Shown here piece after piece: positions 26,674 to 33,839 of a DNA stretch of 64,000 bases (positions within the stretch are counted from its first letter, which is position 1; the number at the start of each line of letters is the position of its first letter). The translations under genes were made by a program, and so were the position numbers. Source of the DNA: Caballeronia sp. dw_19 (GTDB lineage Bacteria; Pseudomonadota; Gammaproteobacteria; Burkholderiales; Burkholderiaceae); assembly GCF_018449515.1 (NCBI RefSeq), contig NZ_JAAVUQ010000010.1, positions 175,275-239,274 of the forward strand. The letters run 5' to 3'. The notes beneath the pieces were generated by a model. It was given only the letters and a program-made list of their open reading frames with translations, was not told the DNA's origin and did no database searches.

Positions 26674-27281
26674 TGCTGCAAAAAACCATCCCACTCGATT
26701 TGCCCGGATCGCACGATGACCACGGCGCGTCGAATACCGTGCTGGGGTTCTGGGTGTACCTGATGACCGACTGCATTATTTTTGCGTCGTTATTCGCAGT
26801 GTTCGCTGTCTTGGGTCATCAGTTCGCCGACGGCCCGTCCGGCAAGGACGTGTTCGAGCTTCCCGGCGTCATGCTGGAAACCGCCATCCTGTTGCTGAGC
26901 AGTATCACGTTCGGCTTTGGCATGCTGGCCGCTCACAAGGGCAAGTCGACCGCGCTGCTGGCGTGGCTCGGCGTGACGTTCGTGCTGGGCGTTGTGTTTA
27001 TCTGCATGGAAATCCACGAGTTCGGCTTGCTGATCTCGCAGGGTTACGGACCTGATCGCAGTGCGTTTTTGTCGGCGTTCTTCACGCTGGTCGCGACGCA
27101 CGGCTTGCACGTAACGGTCGGCCTGATCTGGATGGCGGTCCTGGCGGTGCAGGTAATCGGCAACAAGAAAGTTACCCAGCGCGATCTGACGCGCCTCACG
27201 TGTCTCAGCCTTTTCTGGCACTTTCTGGACATCGTGTGGATTTGCGTCTTTACCTTTGTTTATCTGACGAGCGTCGTATAA
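26673..27281 (+). CDS. cyoC: Cytochrome bo3-type ubiquinol oxidase subunit III
   Basis: Subunit III (202 residues, five hydrophobic segments). Motifs include NTVLGFWVYLMTDCIIFASL, the acidic helix residue in CMEIHEFGLLI, and FFTLVATHGLHVTVGLIWM. It is shorter than CtaE, as usual for the quinol oxidase version. The gene begins within the cyoB stop (TAATG) and its own stop is immediately followed by the cyoD ATG, so the operon is tightly coupled. Confidence 0.95.
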   Translation: MLQKTIPLDLPGSHDDHGASNTVLGFWVYLMTDCIIFASLFAVFAVLGHQFADGPSGKDVFELPGVMLETAILLLSSITFGFGMLAAHKGKSTALLAWLGVTFVLGVVFICMEIHEFGLLISQGYGPDRSAFLSAFFTLVATHGLHVTVGLIWMAVLAVQVIGNKKVTQRDLTRLTCLSLFWHFLDIVWICVFTFVYLTSVV

Positions 27282-27614
27282 ATGTCAAACGCACATTCAA
27301 TCGATACCGGCGCGGGCCACGGCAGCGTGCGCTCGTATGTCATTGGCTTCGTCCTGTCGGTCGTGCTGACGGCTGCGGCTTTTGGACTGGTCATGCAACA
27401 GGCGTTGGGGCCGACAGAATCGATCATCGCCATCGCGGTGCTCGCGTTCATTCAAATCCTCGTGCACCTGGTGTTTTTCCTGCATATGAACACGTCTTCA
27501 TCGCAGCGATGGAACCTGATCTCGTTCGGGTTCGCCATGCTGGTCGCGGTGATCCTGATTGGCGGGACGTTGTGGGTACTCCATAACGTCGGTGCGCACA
27601 TGATGTCGCGCTAG
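27282..27614 (+). CDS. cyoD: Cytochrome bo3-type ubiquinol oxidase subunit IV
   Basis: Small subunit IV (110 residues) with three hydrophobic segments and the family pattern GSVRSYVIGFVLSVVLTAAA, IQILVHLVFFLHMN. It assists assembly of the CuB site in the E. coli enzyme. Starts directly after cyoC and ends 33 nt before a terminator. A cyoE-type heme O synthase is not in this operon; ctaB at 11567 probably serves both oxidases. Confidence 0.94.
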   Translation: MSNAHSIDTGAGHGSVRSYVIGFVLSVVLTAAAFGLVMQQALGPTESIIAIAVLAFIQILVHLVFFLHMNTSSSQRWNLISFGFAMLVAVILIGGTLWVLHNVGAHMMSR

Positions 27615-27646
27615 GTCGCAGACGGTCTACCGGCTGAACGCCGAGT

Positions 27647-27680
27647 GGCGCCACGGGGAAACCTTTGGCGCCGCTTTTTT
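27647..27680 (+). terminator. Terminator of cyoABCD
   Basis: GGCGCCA (27647-27653) pairs with TGGCGCC (27666-27672), followed by GCTTTTTT. Confidence 0.75.
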
Positions 27681-27742
27681 ATGGGTGCGTGTCGGGGCAC
27701 TGTCGGGGCACTCTGGACACACGCAAATCGAGCAGGCAAAGA

Positions 27743-27772
27743 AAAGCCCGCCGTCTTTCGACGGCGGGCTTT
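27743..27772 (-). terminator. Terminator of rpoH
   Basis: A 13-bp stem, AAAGCCCGCCGTC (27743-27755) with its complement (27760-27772), closes a 4-nt loop. On the reverse strand it is followed by TTTTCTTT, placing it about 80 nt after the rpoH stop. Confidence 0.85.
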
Positions 27773-27853
27773 CAAGTCTTCTCCACGCAACGCTCATTCG
27801 CCCGTTCACGCACCGCTAAAAAACTCAAGCGGTGAAACTCCTGCGCTAAACGG

Positions 27854-28789
27854 TCAAGCGTACTCGTGCAGCGCCGTGCGCATTTTCTTCATTGCGCTGG
27901 CTTCGATCTGGCGAATCCGTTCCGCCGATACCCCGAACTCGTCGGCGAGTTCATGCAGCGTCTTGCCGCCCGAGCCGTCGTCTTCCACTTCGAGCCAGCG
28001 CGCCTGAACGATCCGGCGGCTGCGTTCGTCGAGCGATTCGAGCGCGGTCGACAACCCCTCGCTTTGCAGCTTGTCGAACTGACGCGATGCAAGCACGTTG
28101 GTTGGCTCATTGTGCGAGTCGGCCAGATACGCGATAGGCGCATATGATTCTTCGCCGTCGTCGATCTGACCTTCCAGCGCAATGTCGCCGCCGGAAAGAC
28201 GCGTTTCCATTTCCGAGACTTCTTCGCGCTTCACATTCAGCTCTTTCGCCAGGCTATCAACCTCGTCCGGCGTGAACGCGTTGTGCCCGGTCTTGTGGCT
28301 GCGAAGGTTGAAAAACAGCTTGCGCTGCGCCTTCGTGGTCGCCACTTTCACCGTGCGCCAGTTGCGCAGGATGTACTCGTGAATCTCGGCCTTGATCCAG
28401 TGCATGGCATACGACACCAGCCGCACGTTTTGTTGCGGATCGAAGCGCTTCACAGCCTTCATCAAACCGATATTGCCTTCCTGAATCAGGTCGGCGTGGG
28501 GAAGGCCGTATCCCAGGTAATTGCGGGCAATCGATACCACCAGGCGCAGATGCGACAGCACGAGCTGACGCGCCGCGTCCAGGTTGTCGTTGTCACGGAA
28601 TTCGGTGGCGTACTGACGTTCTTCCGACGGCGTTAGCATCGGAATCCGGTTGACAGCCGAAATGTAGGCGTCGATGTTGCCGATCTGGCCGGTCAACATG
28701 GACGACTGCGCAAACGTCAGCGCACCTGCCGAAGCGGCCTTGGCCGGCGCCGAGTGTCCAGTATTCGGGAGGGTCATCGCATTGGTCAC
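27854..28789 (-). CDS. rpoH: RNA polymerase heat-shock sigma factor RpoH (sigma-32)
   Basis: Alternative sigma factor of 311 residues directing heat-shock genes. Region 2 contains HLRLVVSIARNYLGYGLPHA and DLIQEGNIGLMKAVKRFDP; the RpoH box appears as QRKLFFNLRSHK; region 4 ends with LHELADEFGVSAERIRQIE. The GTG at 28789 is preferred because AAGGAG stands 9 nt before it; an ATG 12 nt further in lacks that spacing. A perfect CIRCE element lies upstream, implying HrcA control in addition to the usual regulation of RpoH. Confidence 0.96.
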   Translation of the reverse strand: MTNAMTLPNTGHSAPAKAASAGALTFAQSSMLTGQIGNIDAYISAVNRIPMLTPSEERQYATEFRDNDNLDAARQLVLSHLRLVVSIARNYLGYGLPHADLIQEGNIGLMKAVKRFDPQQNVRLVSYAMHWIKAEIHEYILRNWRTVKVATTKAQRKLFFNLRSHKTGHNAFTPDEVDSLAKELNVKREEVSEMETRLSGGDIALEGQIDDGEESYAPIAYLADSHNEPTNVLASRQFDKLQSEGLSTALESLDERSRRIVQARWLEVEDDGSGGKTLHELADEFGVSAERIRQIEASAMKKMRTALHEYA

Positions 28790-28810
28790 GCTTGTATGCT
28801 CCTTATCAAC

Positions 28811-28834
28811 AAAAAACCCGATGAAAAACCGGGT
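28811..28834 (-). promoter_or_regulatory. Hairpin plus T-run in the rpoH leader
   Basis: On the reverse strand ACCCG (28834-28830) pairs with CGGGT (28820-28816) and is followed by six T residues (28816-28811). It looks like a small intrinsic terminator or thermosensitive stem about 25 nt before the rpoH start codon. Confidence 0.4.
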
Positions 28835-28845
28835 CTAGCAGGATA

Positions 28846-28872
28846 TTAGCACTCTGCTATTTCGAGTGCTAA
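28846..28872 (-). promoter_or_regulatory. CIRCE element (HrcA operator) upstream of rpoH
   Basis: TTAGCACTC (28846-28854), nine spacer bases, and GAGTGCTAA (28864-28872) match the CIRCE consensus at all 18 arm positions. CIRCE is the binding site of the HrcA repressor. It lies 57 nt upstream of the rpoH start. The hrcA gene is not in the window. Confidence 0.93.
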
Positions 28873-29173
28873 GGATTAGAGGGGCCTTGTGTGTCCAAGT
28901 TCCCATACGCTATTAGAATCTCTGCTCCAATAGCCAATAAGTGCTTTCCCGCACTGTTGCACGCCGCGAAACGCTTTCGTTGTCAAACTTACCGAAAGAA
29001 ATTTGCAAGATTTCGCATGATTTACCCGGCAATCGGGATTCGACGAAACTTAATTCCGTGTTTTCCTCATTCAGCAGAACTCTTCTGAGCACTTTTTTGA
29101 GACCGTCTCTAAAATGGCGACTTGCTGCGTTAGCGGCGAGCCTGTCTTGTGAGAATCCAGCTCCGGAGTATTC
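28873..29173. other. Intergenic region between rpoH and pagL
   Basis: This 301-nt divergent gap has no supportable gene. It contains the inverted repeat GAGAC-C-GTCTC (29099-29109) about 65 nt before the pagL start, a possible operator. No clear promoter hexamers for pagL were identified. Confidence 0.35.
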
Positions 29174-29740
29174 ATGCAGAAGAACAAAAGTGTCTGGCAA
29201 AAGCGCTCTTTCTACGGTGCCTTGTTCGGTGCGCTGGTCCTGGCTTCGGCCACTGCCCACGCCGATCAGTTCGGCTTGCAGATCGCCGGCGGGGTTGCCG
29301 ACCACGATGTCCGGAAGGCCGATGTCGGCGGCGTCTGGGATCCCAACTGGACGTGGTGGCAAATCGGCGGTTTCCACTTCACCGTCGTGGGCGAAGCGCA
29401 CGTGGCCTACTGGGACATTCGTGAAAGCCAGGCATCGCATCCGGGCATCTGGGAATTCGGTTTCACGCCGGTATTCCGGTTCATCAAGAGTTCGGGATGG
29501 ATTCGGCCCTATGTTGAAGCTGGCGTAGGCGTACGCCTCTTGTCGCACGTTCGCGAAACCGAGACGCGGACCTTTTCCTCGTCCTTTCAGTTTGCCGACA
29601 TGGTGGGCGTGGGCGCTCAATTTGGCGCACATCAGAACTATCAGGCAGGCTTGCGATTTCAGCATTTATCCAACGCCGGTTTCGAACACCCGAATCCTGG
29701 TATAAATTTCAGCGAGATATATTTGCAATACAACTTCTGA
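29174..29740 (+). CDS. Acyloxyacyl hydrolase, lipid A 3-O-deacylase (PagL family)
   Basis: Outer-membrane beta-barrel enzyme (188 residues) that removes the 3-position acyl chain of lipid A. A signal peptide ends near ATAHA (residue 29). The last strands carry the active-site motif RFQHLSNAGFEHPNPGIN, giving catalytic H164 and S166. The protein ends in an aromatic-rich strand, YLQYNF, with the C-terminal Phe expected of BAM substrates. The position matching the catalytic Glu of P. aeruginosa PagL appears to be N178. GGAG precedes the ATG. Confidence 0.88.
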   Translation: MQKNKSVWQKRSFYGALFGALVLASATAHADQFGLQIAGGVADHDVRKADVGGVWDPNWTWWQIGGFHFTVVGEAHVAYWDIRESQASHPGIWEFGFTPVFRFIKSSGWIRPYVEAGVGVRLLSHVRETETRTFSSSFQFADMVGVGAQFGAHQNYQAGLRFQHLSNAGFEHPNPGINFSEIYLQYNF

Positions 29741-29785
29741 CGAGGACCGCGTCCATCGGTTCCTCTAGCGCGAAAGGAATCGAAG

Positions 29786-30181
29786 ATGCCGGCACAACCC
29801 ATCGATACCCCCGTCGAGGCAATCCGTGAACTCGAGCGCGACCGTTTCCGTGCAATGGTCGACGGTGACGGCGAATTGCTGGACGCGCTGCTGGCGGAGA
29901 ACGCCAGCTACGTGCACACCAATGGCAAGCGCGAGACGAAGCGTCAGTTTATCGACGCGATCACGGCGGGGCGCCGGCGCTATCGGCAGATCGAGATCCA
30001 GTCGCAGGACGTGATGCCGGGCGGCCGGGACACATGGATCGTGTTTGGGCGCGCGCTGCTCGAGATGGAGTCGAAGAACGGCGCCTTGTTGTTCCCGATC
30101 GCGTACACGGCCATCCACATTCAGGTCGATGGGCAATGGCAGTTGCTCGCGATGCAGGCAACACGCGCGGCGCTGGATTAG
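29786..30181 (+). CDS. NTF2-like (DUF4440-type) protein
   Basis: Small protein (131 residues) of the nuclear transport factor 2-like fold. The N-terminal helix AIRELERDRFRAMVDGDGEL and LLAENASYVHTNGKRETKRQF are typical of the DUF4440/SnoaL-like group. No signal peptide is visible. It follows pagL by 45 nt, a gap containing an imperfect hairpin, so co-transcription is possible but not certain. Members of this fold bind or isomerise small molecules; no substrate can be inferred. Confidence 0.8.
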   Translation: MPAQPIDTPVEAIRELERDRFRAMVDGDGELLDALLAENASYVHTNGKRETKRQFIDAITAGRRRYRQIEIQSQDVMPGGRDTWIVFGRALLEMESKNGALLFPIAYTAIHIQVDGQWQLLAMQATRAALD

Positions 30182-30376
30182 CACCGGTTCGACGCCGTTC
30201 GGTGGGGCGTCGCGGTTCGGCCGGCGGGGCGGCGCCTTGTGAGCGTCGGCCGTCATGTCGATACCGGTTGTCGTGTTTTATCGCCTGCTTCGCAAACTTC
30301 TGCTGCGCGGTGGCTGGGAAGTGATACCCGGCCACATCATCGCGCGTCACTTCCTACTCACTACTCCTTGCTGTAA

Positions 30377-30399
30377 AAGCCGCGTTCCTTCACGCCGCT
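30377..30399 (-). terminator. Possible terminator of leuA
   Basis: On the reverse strand AGC-G-GCGT pairs with ACGC-G-GCT with one G-G mismatch and is followed by TTTT. The stem overlaps the leuA stop codon. Confidence 0.35.
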
Positions 30400-32051
30400 A
30401 CCGCTTCGCTTTCCACTTCCTTGCGTCCGGCCCAGCGCGCGCGATTTACCGCGCTGACAATGGCGTTGGTGGCTGCCTGAACCGCGTTCGCATGCACCGC
30501 GACGCCAAATCGCATCGGTTGATCGCCGATTCGGCAGCCGATGAACACCGCCGTCTCGCCCTTCGCCGTCGCGGCGGTTTCAAACGATGTCACCTCGATC
30601 GCGATACCCGCCACGCTGGCTACTGCCGCAGCGACGGCCTGCGCGTGCGCTTCGTCGGCAACCGCAGATACAGGCAGCTTCACGTGGCGTCCATCGAAGT
30701 GCAGGGTCGAGGCATCTGCCCGCGACGCCGGCCCTTGTGCGTCGAAGTATTCGCGCTTGAACAACGCGCAAATGGCTTCGCCGGAGACTTCCGCGCCGGA
30801 GGCGTCGGCGACTTTCTGGACGGCGTGACTGAATTCGATCTGCACGCGACGCGGCGGCGTGAAGCCCAGTCCGCGTTCGAGAAGATACGTCGCGCCGCCT
30901 TTGCCCGACTGGCTGTTCACGCGGATCACGGCGTCGTAGCTGCGGCCGAGATCGGCTGGGTCGATGGGAAGATACGGCACGTCCCATACCGTGTCCGCTT
31001 CGCGCTGGGCAAAACCCTTGCGGATGGCATCCTGATGCGAGCCGGAAAAGGCCGTGAACACGAGATCGCCGGCATACGGATGACGCGGATGCACGGGAAT
31101 CTGGTTGCAGCGCTCGACCACGCGGCGCACGCCGTCGATATCCGAAAAATCCAGACCCGGGTCGATACCCTGCGTGTACAAATTCATCGCAAGCGTGACG
31201 AGATCCACGTTGCCCGTGCGCTCGCCGTTGCCAAAGAGGCAGCCTTCCACACGATCCGCACCGGCAAGGATCGCAAGTTCCGCGGCGGCGACCGCCGTGC
31301 CGCGATCGTTATGCGGATGCACGGAGAGCACGATACTGTCGCGGAAACTCATGTTGCGATCCATCCACTCGATCTGATCGGCGAACACGTTCGGCATGGC
31401 CGCCTCCACGGTGGCCGGCAAATTCACGATCATCTTGTGGTCGGGCGTGGGACGCCACATTTGCGCGACGGCGTCGCAGACTTCGCGGGAAAACGAAAGC
31501 TCGGTCATGCTGAACGTTTCCGGCGAATACTGATAGATCCAGTGTGTATCGGGGCGCGCGGCCGCGCACTCCTTGATCATGCGCGTGCCTTCCACGGCGA
31601 GCGCCTTGGTCTCTTCCTTGGACTGCGCGAAGACGATCTTGCGAAACGACGGAGCGATCGCGTTGTACAGGTGCACGATCACCCGGGACGCGCCTTCCAC
31701 TGCTTCAAAGGTCCGCTCGATCAGTTCGCGGCGCGACTGCACGAGCACTTCAATGGTGACATCGGCGGGAATGCGGTTTTCGACGATCAGCTTGCGCACG
31801 AAGTCGAAATCCGTCTGCGATGCCGACGGAAAGCCCACTTCGATTTCCTTGAAACCTACCGCCACCAGCATCTCGAAGAATTCGAGCTTGGCGTCAATGC
31901 TCATCGGGTCGATCAGCGCCTGGTTGCCGTCACGCAGATCGGTGCTCATCCAGATGGGCGCGCGCTCGATCGTGCGGGTGGGCCATCGGCGGCCGTTGAG
32001 GTTGACCTGGGGGAAGGGGAGATATTTCTCGGAAGGGTTGCGCATCATCAT
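30390..32051 (-). CDS. leuA: 2-isopropylmalate synthase
   Basis: Condenses acetyl-CoA with 2-oxoisovalerate, the committed step of leucine synthesis. The chosen start (32051) gives 553 residues; three ATGs in a row occur there, and upstream in-frame sequence is not homologous. The DRE-TIM barrel motif [13 protein letters not shown] lies near the N-terminus and metal ligands in [11 protein letters not shown]. The C-terminal regulatory domain responsible for leucine feedback is present (about 430-553). leuA is separate from the leuCDB genes. A leader-peptide region with four CTA codons precedes it by about 310 nt. Confidence 0.95.
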   Translation of the reverse strand: MMMRNPSEKYLPFPQVNLNGRRWPTRTIERAPIWMSTDLRDGNQALIDPMSIDAKLEFFEMLVAVGFKEIEVGFPSASQTDFDFVRKLIVENRIPADVTIEVLVQSRRELIERTFEAVEGASRVIVHLYNAIAPSFRKIVFAQSKEETKALAVEGTRMIKECAAARPDTHWIYQYSPETFSMTELSFSREVCDAVAQMWRPTPDHKMIVNLPATVEAAMPNVFADQIEWMDRNMSFRDSIVLSVHPHNDRGTAVAAAELAILAGADRVEGCLFGNGERTGNVDLVTLAMNLYTQGIDPGLDFSDIDGVRRVVERCNQIPVHPRHPYAGDLVFTAFSGSHQDAIRKGFAQREADTVWDVPYLPIDPADLGRSYDAVIRVNSQSGKGGATYLLERGLGFTPPRRVQIEFSHAVQKVADASGAEVSGEAICALFKREYFDAQGPASRADASTLHFDGRHVKLPVSAVADEAHAQAVAAAVASVAGIAIEVTSFETAATAKGETAVFIGCRIGDQPMRFGVAVHANAVQAATNAIVSAVNRARWAGRKEVESEAVAA

Positions 32052-32324
32052 CGTGGGCCTCGGCTGAACGCGTTGTACGCGTGAAAGCGCAGTCGTTGCG
32101 AGGCGGATGCGTGGCCGGCGGCTTGCCGGCATCGTTCCGATGCGTGCTGGTCAGGTTCGCGATGTCCCATGGCGTGGGTGACGCCGGTGACGAACGTGAA
32201 CGATGCAAAAGCAGCGTGCATGTGATCCTCGCGTTTTCGTGCCGTGGATGAACGGACGAAAGCAGACGACTACGGGTGGTGAAAAGGGAGCTACAAAAGG
32301 GGAACTACGAAACTGCGGGCGGGA

Positions 32325-32343
32325 CCGCGCGAGGGACGCGCGG
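32325..32343 (-). promoter_or_regulatory. GC-rich hairpin downstream of the leuA leader ORF
   Basis: A perfect 7-bp stem CCGCGCG/CGCGCGG (32337-32343 with 32325-32331) encloses 5 nt. The 5' arm can alternatively pair with GCGCGGC inside the leader ORF (32383-32389). No U-tract follows directly, so it may be a pausing or Rho-related structure rather than an intrinsic terminator. The rest of the leader (32052-32324) holds no gene. Confidence 0.45.
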
Positions 32344-32359
32344 CGCCACGTTTAGCGAC

Positions 32360-32437
32360 TTACGCTAGACGTAGCGATAGGGGCCGCGCTAGGCGACCCT
32401 GAGTAATTCGAAGGGAGGGGAATTGGGTAAAGCTCAT
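32360..32437 (-). CDS. leuL: Putative leuA leader peptide, 25 codons
   Basis: Short ORF from ATG at 32437 to TAA at 32360, encoding 25 residues that end ARPLSLRLA. Five of the codons are leucine: CTT at codon 9 and CTA at codons 16, 20, 22 and 24. CTA is rare in GC-rich Burkholderiaceae genes, so its clustering before leuA is a classic sign of leucine-responsive attenuation. Segments TAGCG, CGCTA, TAGCG and CGCTA alternate across the end of the ORF and just past it, allowing mutually exclusive hairpins. The predicted transcription start falls at or next to the ATG, so translation would be leaderless. Too short for routine ORF calling. The gene symbol follows enterobacterial usage. Confidence 0.65.
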   Translation of the reverse strand: MSFTQFPSLRITQGRLARPLSLRLA

Positions 32438-32443
32438 TTCTTT

Positions 32444-32473
32444 ACATTAGCGCACCGCGTGCGCCGTTGTCAA
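32444..32473 (-). promoter_or_regulatory. Sigma-70 promoter for leuL-leuA
   Basis: On the reverse strand a perfect TTGACA (32473-32468) and TAATGT (32449-32444) are 18 bp apart. Transcription would start around 32437-32439. The inverted repeat AACCG-AAA-CGGTT (32472-32484) overlaps the -35 box and may bind a regulator. Confidence 0.65.
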
Positions 32474-32501
32474 CCGAAACGGTTCTCGACTGAAGAATGC
32501 C

Positions 32502-33461
32502 CTACCGCCTCACAATGTCCGCAATCAACTCCGCCTGACGCGCGAGCGCGGGCGGAATAGGGGCTTCACCGCGCAGCACGGTTTCGATCCAGCGGGCCGT
32601 GGTCGCCGCATCGAGAGCCTCGGGCAACGCCACCACGGGCGCGTCCGGCGAGGAGCGTTCCGCCGATATCAGCGTTTCTGTGTGGCCGTCGTGGAACCAG
32701 TCCACCTGCACCTGCCGGCGCGTGTCTGCTACCGCCTCGCCCTCTGTCCCGCGTGCGAGCAGGGCGCCGCCGGCGGCTGCATCGGGATGCTCGGTGAACA
32801 GTCCCGTCAGGCTCTCGCGATACTCCGGATGGGTGTAGTTCACCAGCCGCAAACCGGGCTGTGCGAACGGTTGCAGGATCTTGACCAGCGTATGGGTGGA
32901 ATTTCTCACACCCATGATCCGCCGGATCGCAAGCAGGCGCGCGAGCTTGGGCGCGAGCGCGACGATCGGCGCGAACGCCAGCCGGCGCGAGGCGAGGTTG
33001 TCCTCGATTTCATCGTGGGATGTGGATTCCGGAATGCCCAGCTCGGCGAAAATCGCCGCGCTCGTTACGCGGCCAGGGTCAGTTGTTACGCCATGCACGA
33101 GCACCGGCACGCCTTCCCGTGCGAGCAGCAACGCCAGCAGCGGGGTCAGGTTCGGCTGCTTGCGCGCGCCGTTGTAGGTGGGGATGGAGACGGGGCGCGC
33201 GTGGTCGCGGCCGTTCTGGATATGCAACGGTTCGAACGAGCGATGCGCGGCCGCCAGCATCGCGGCCAGTTCTGCGGCCGTCTCGCCTTTCACCCGATAC
33301 GCGAGCAACACGGCGCCGAGTTCGAGATCGGAGACGCGGTTATCGAGCATCGCTTCGTATAGGGCGTACGTGTCCTCGCGGGTCAGCGCTCGCGCGCCGT
33401 TTGGCCCGCGGCCGATTTCCTTGATGAAACGGGCGCACGGGAAAGGGGCTTTGTCGGTCAT
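32502..33461 (-). CDS. ybiB: DNA-binding protein YbiB (TrpD2 family)
   Basis: Protein of 319 residues homologous to anthranilate phosphoribosyltransferase (glycosyltransferase family 3 fold); the E. coli member binds nucleic acid rather than acting in tryptophan synthesis. Fold landmarks are VSDLELGAVLLAYRVKGET, the TYNGARKQPNLTPLLALLLA loop replacing the PRPP-binding GTGGD motif, and VLVHGVTTDPGRVTSA. Its ATG overlaps the TGA of an upstream remnant ORF, implying past translational coupling to that gene. It lies directly upstream of the leuA promoter on the same strand. Confidence 0.88.
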   Translation of the reverse strand: MTDKAPFPCARFIKEIGRGPNGARALTREDTYALYEAMLDNRVSDLELGAVLLAYRVKGETAAELAAMLAAAHRSFEPLHIQNGRDHARPVSIPTYNGARKQPNLTPLLALLLAREGVPVLVHGVTTDPGRVTSAAIFAELGIPESTSHDEIEDNLASRRLAFAPIVALAPKLARLLAIRRIMGVRNSTHTLVKILQPFAQPGLRLVNYTHPEYRESLTGLFTEHPDAAAGGALLARGTEGEAVADTRRQVQVDWFHDGHTETLISAERSSPDAPVVALPEALDAATTARWIETVLRGEAPIPPALARQAELIADIVRR

Positions 33462-33601
33462 TGATTGGTTAGAGCGGCCGGTTTGCGCAAGAGGTGTTCA
33501 ATCGCATCGCCTTGTGCAGACTCGGCCGCTGCAATTATGGAAATGCAGGAATCACATTCAGTACCGCATTTGAGCCGGGCTTGCAAGTCGCGGGGCGGCT
33601 C
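33458..33601 (-). pseudogene. C-terminal remnant of an assimilatory nitrate reductase-type [2Fe-2S] domain
   Basis: The last 47 codons of an open frame (RDLQARLKCGTECDSCISII...) resemble the BFD-like [2Fe-2S] tail found at the end of NasA-type nitrate reductases (pattern LQ..LKCGT.C..C). The rest of the gene is missing: upstream the frame continues only about 30 codons of unrelated sequence with no start region. The stop overlaps the ybiB ATG (ATGA), as expected for an intact upstream operon gene. A related tail occurs in nitrite reductase NirB, so which gene was lost is uncertain. Confidence 0.5.
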
Positions 33602-33649
33602 GGCGGATGGTTTTCGGGGCGCTTGCCTGCTCATTTGTTCGAGGGTCGT

Positions 33650-33681
33650 GGGCTTATGGGCTGATGGGCTTATGGACTTAG
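33650..33681. repeat. Four 8-bp tandem repeats near the remnant gene
   Basis: Units read GGGCTTAT, GGGCTGAT, GGGCTTAT and GGACTTAG. They lie in the gap between the nitrate reductase remnant and the FAH-family gene, close to the presumed deletion endpoint. Confidence 0.7.
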
Positions 33682-33839
33682 GACCGCCCATGGGAATCGC
33701 AGACCGTGGGGCGTGCTCCTGTGTGCTTTGCCACGCGATGCCCTGGGGCGCATAGGCCGTTCAGCCGAATCGCGATGCGTAACGGCGCACGTTAAACTTG
33801 AGGTCCAGGTCGATGCTTCATCAAACAGGAGAAAACGCA

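Noticed and set aside
25243..26694. 483-codon reverse ORF inside cyoB
   Set aside because: Shadow of cyoB with His/Arg/Glu-biased composition.
30255..32084. 609-codon forward ORF opposite leuA
   Set aside because: Its composition is that of an antisense shadow and leuA has unambiguous motifs on the other strand.
32325..32343. Intrinsic terminator in the leuA leader
   Set aside because: The stem is good, but no U-tract follows it, so it is reported only as a structural element.
33465..33755. Forward ORF of 96 codons between ybiB and the FAH gene
   Set aside because: No ribosome binding site or family features; the reverse strand in this stretch carries the iron-sulfur tail motif instead.
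33692..33839. Possible additional upstream portion of the nitrate reductase remnant
   Set aside because: No cysteine motifs or molybdopterin-domain similarity could be recognised beyond about 33601.
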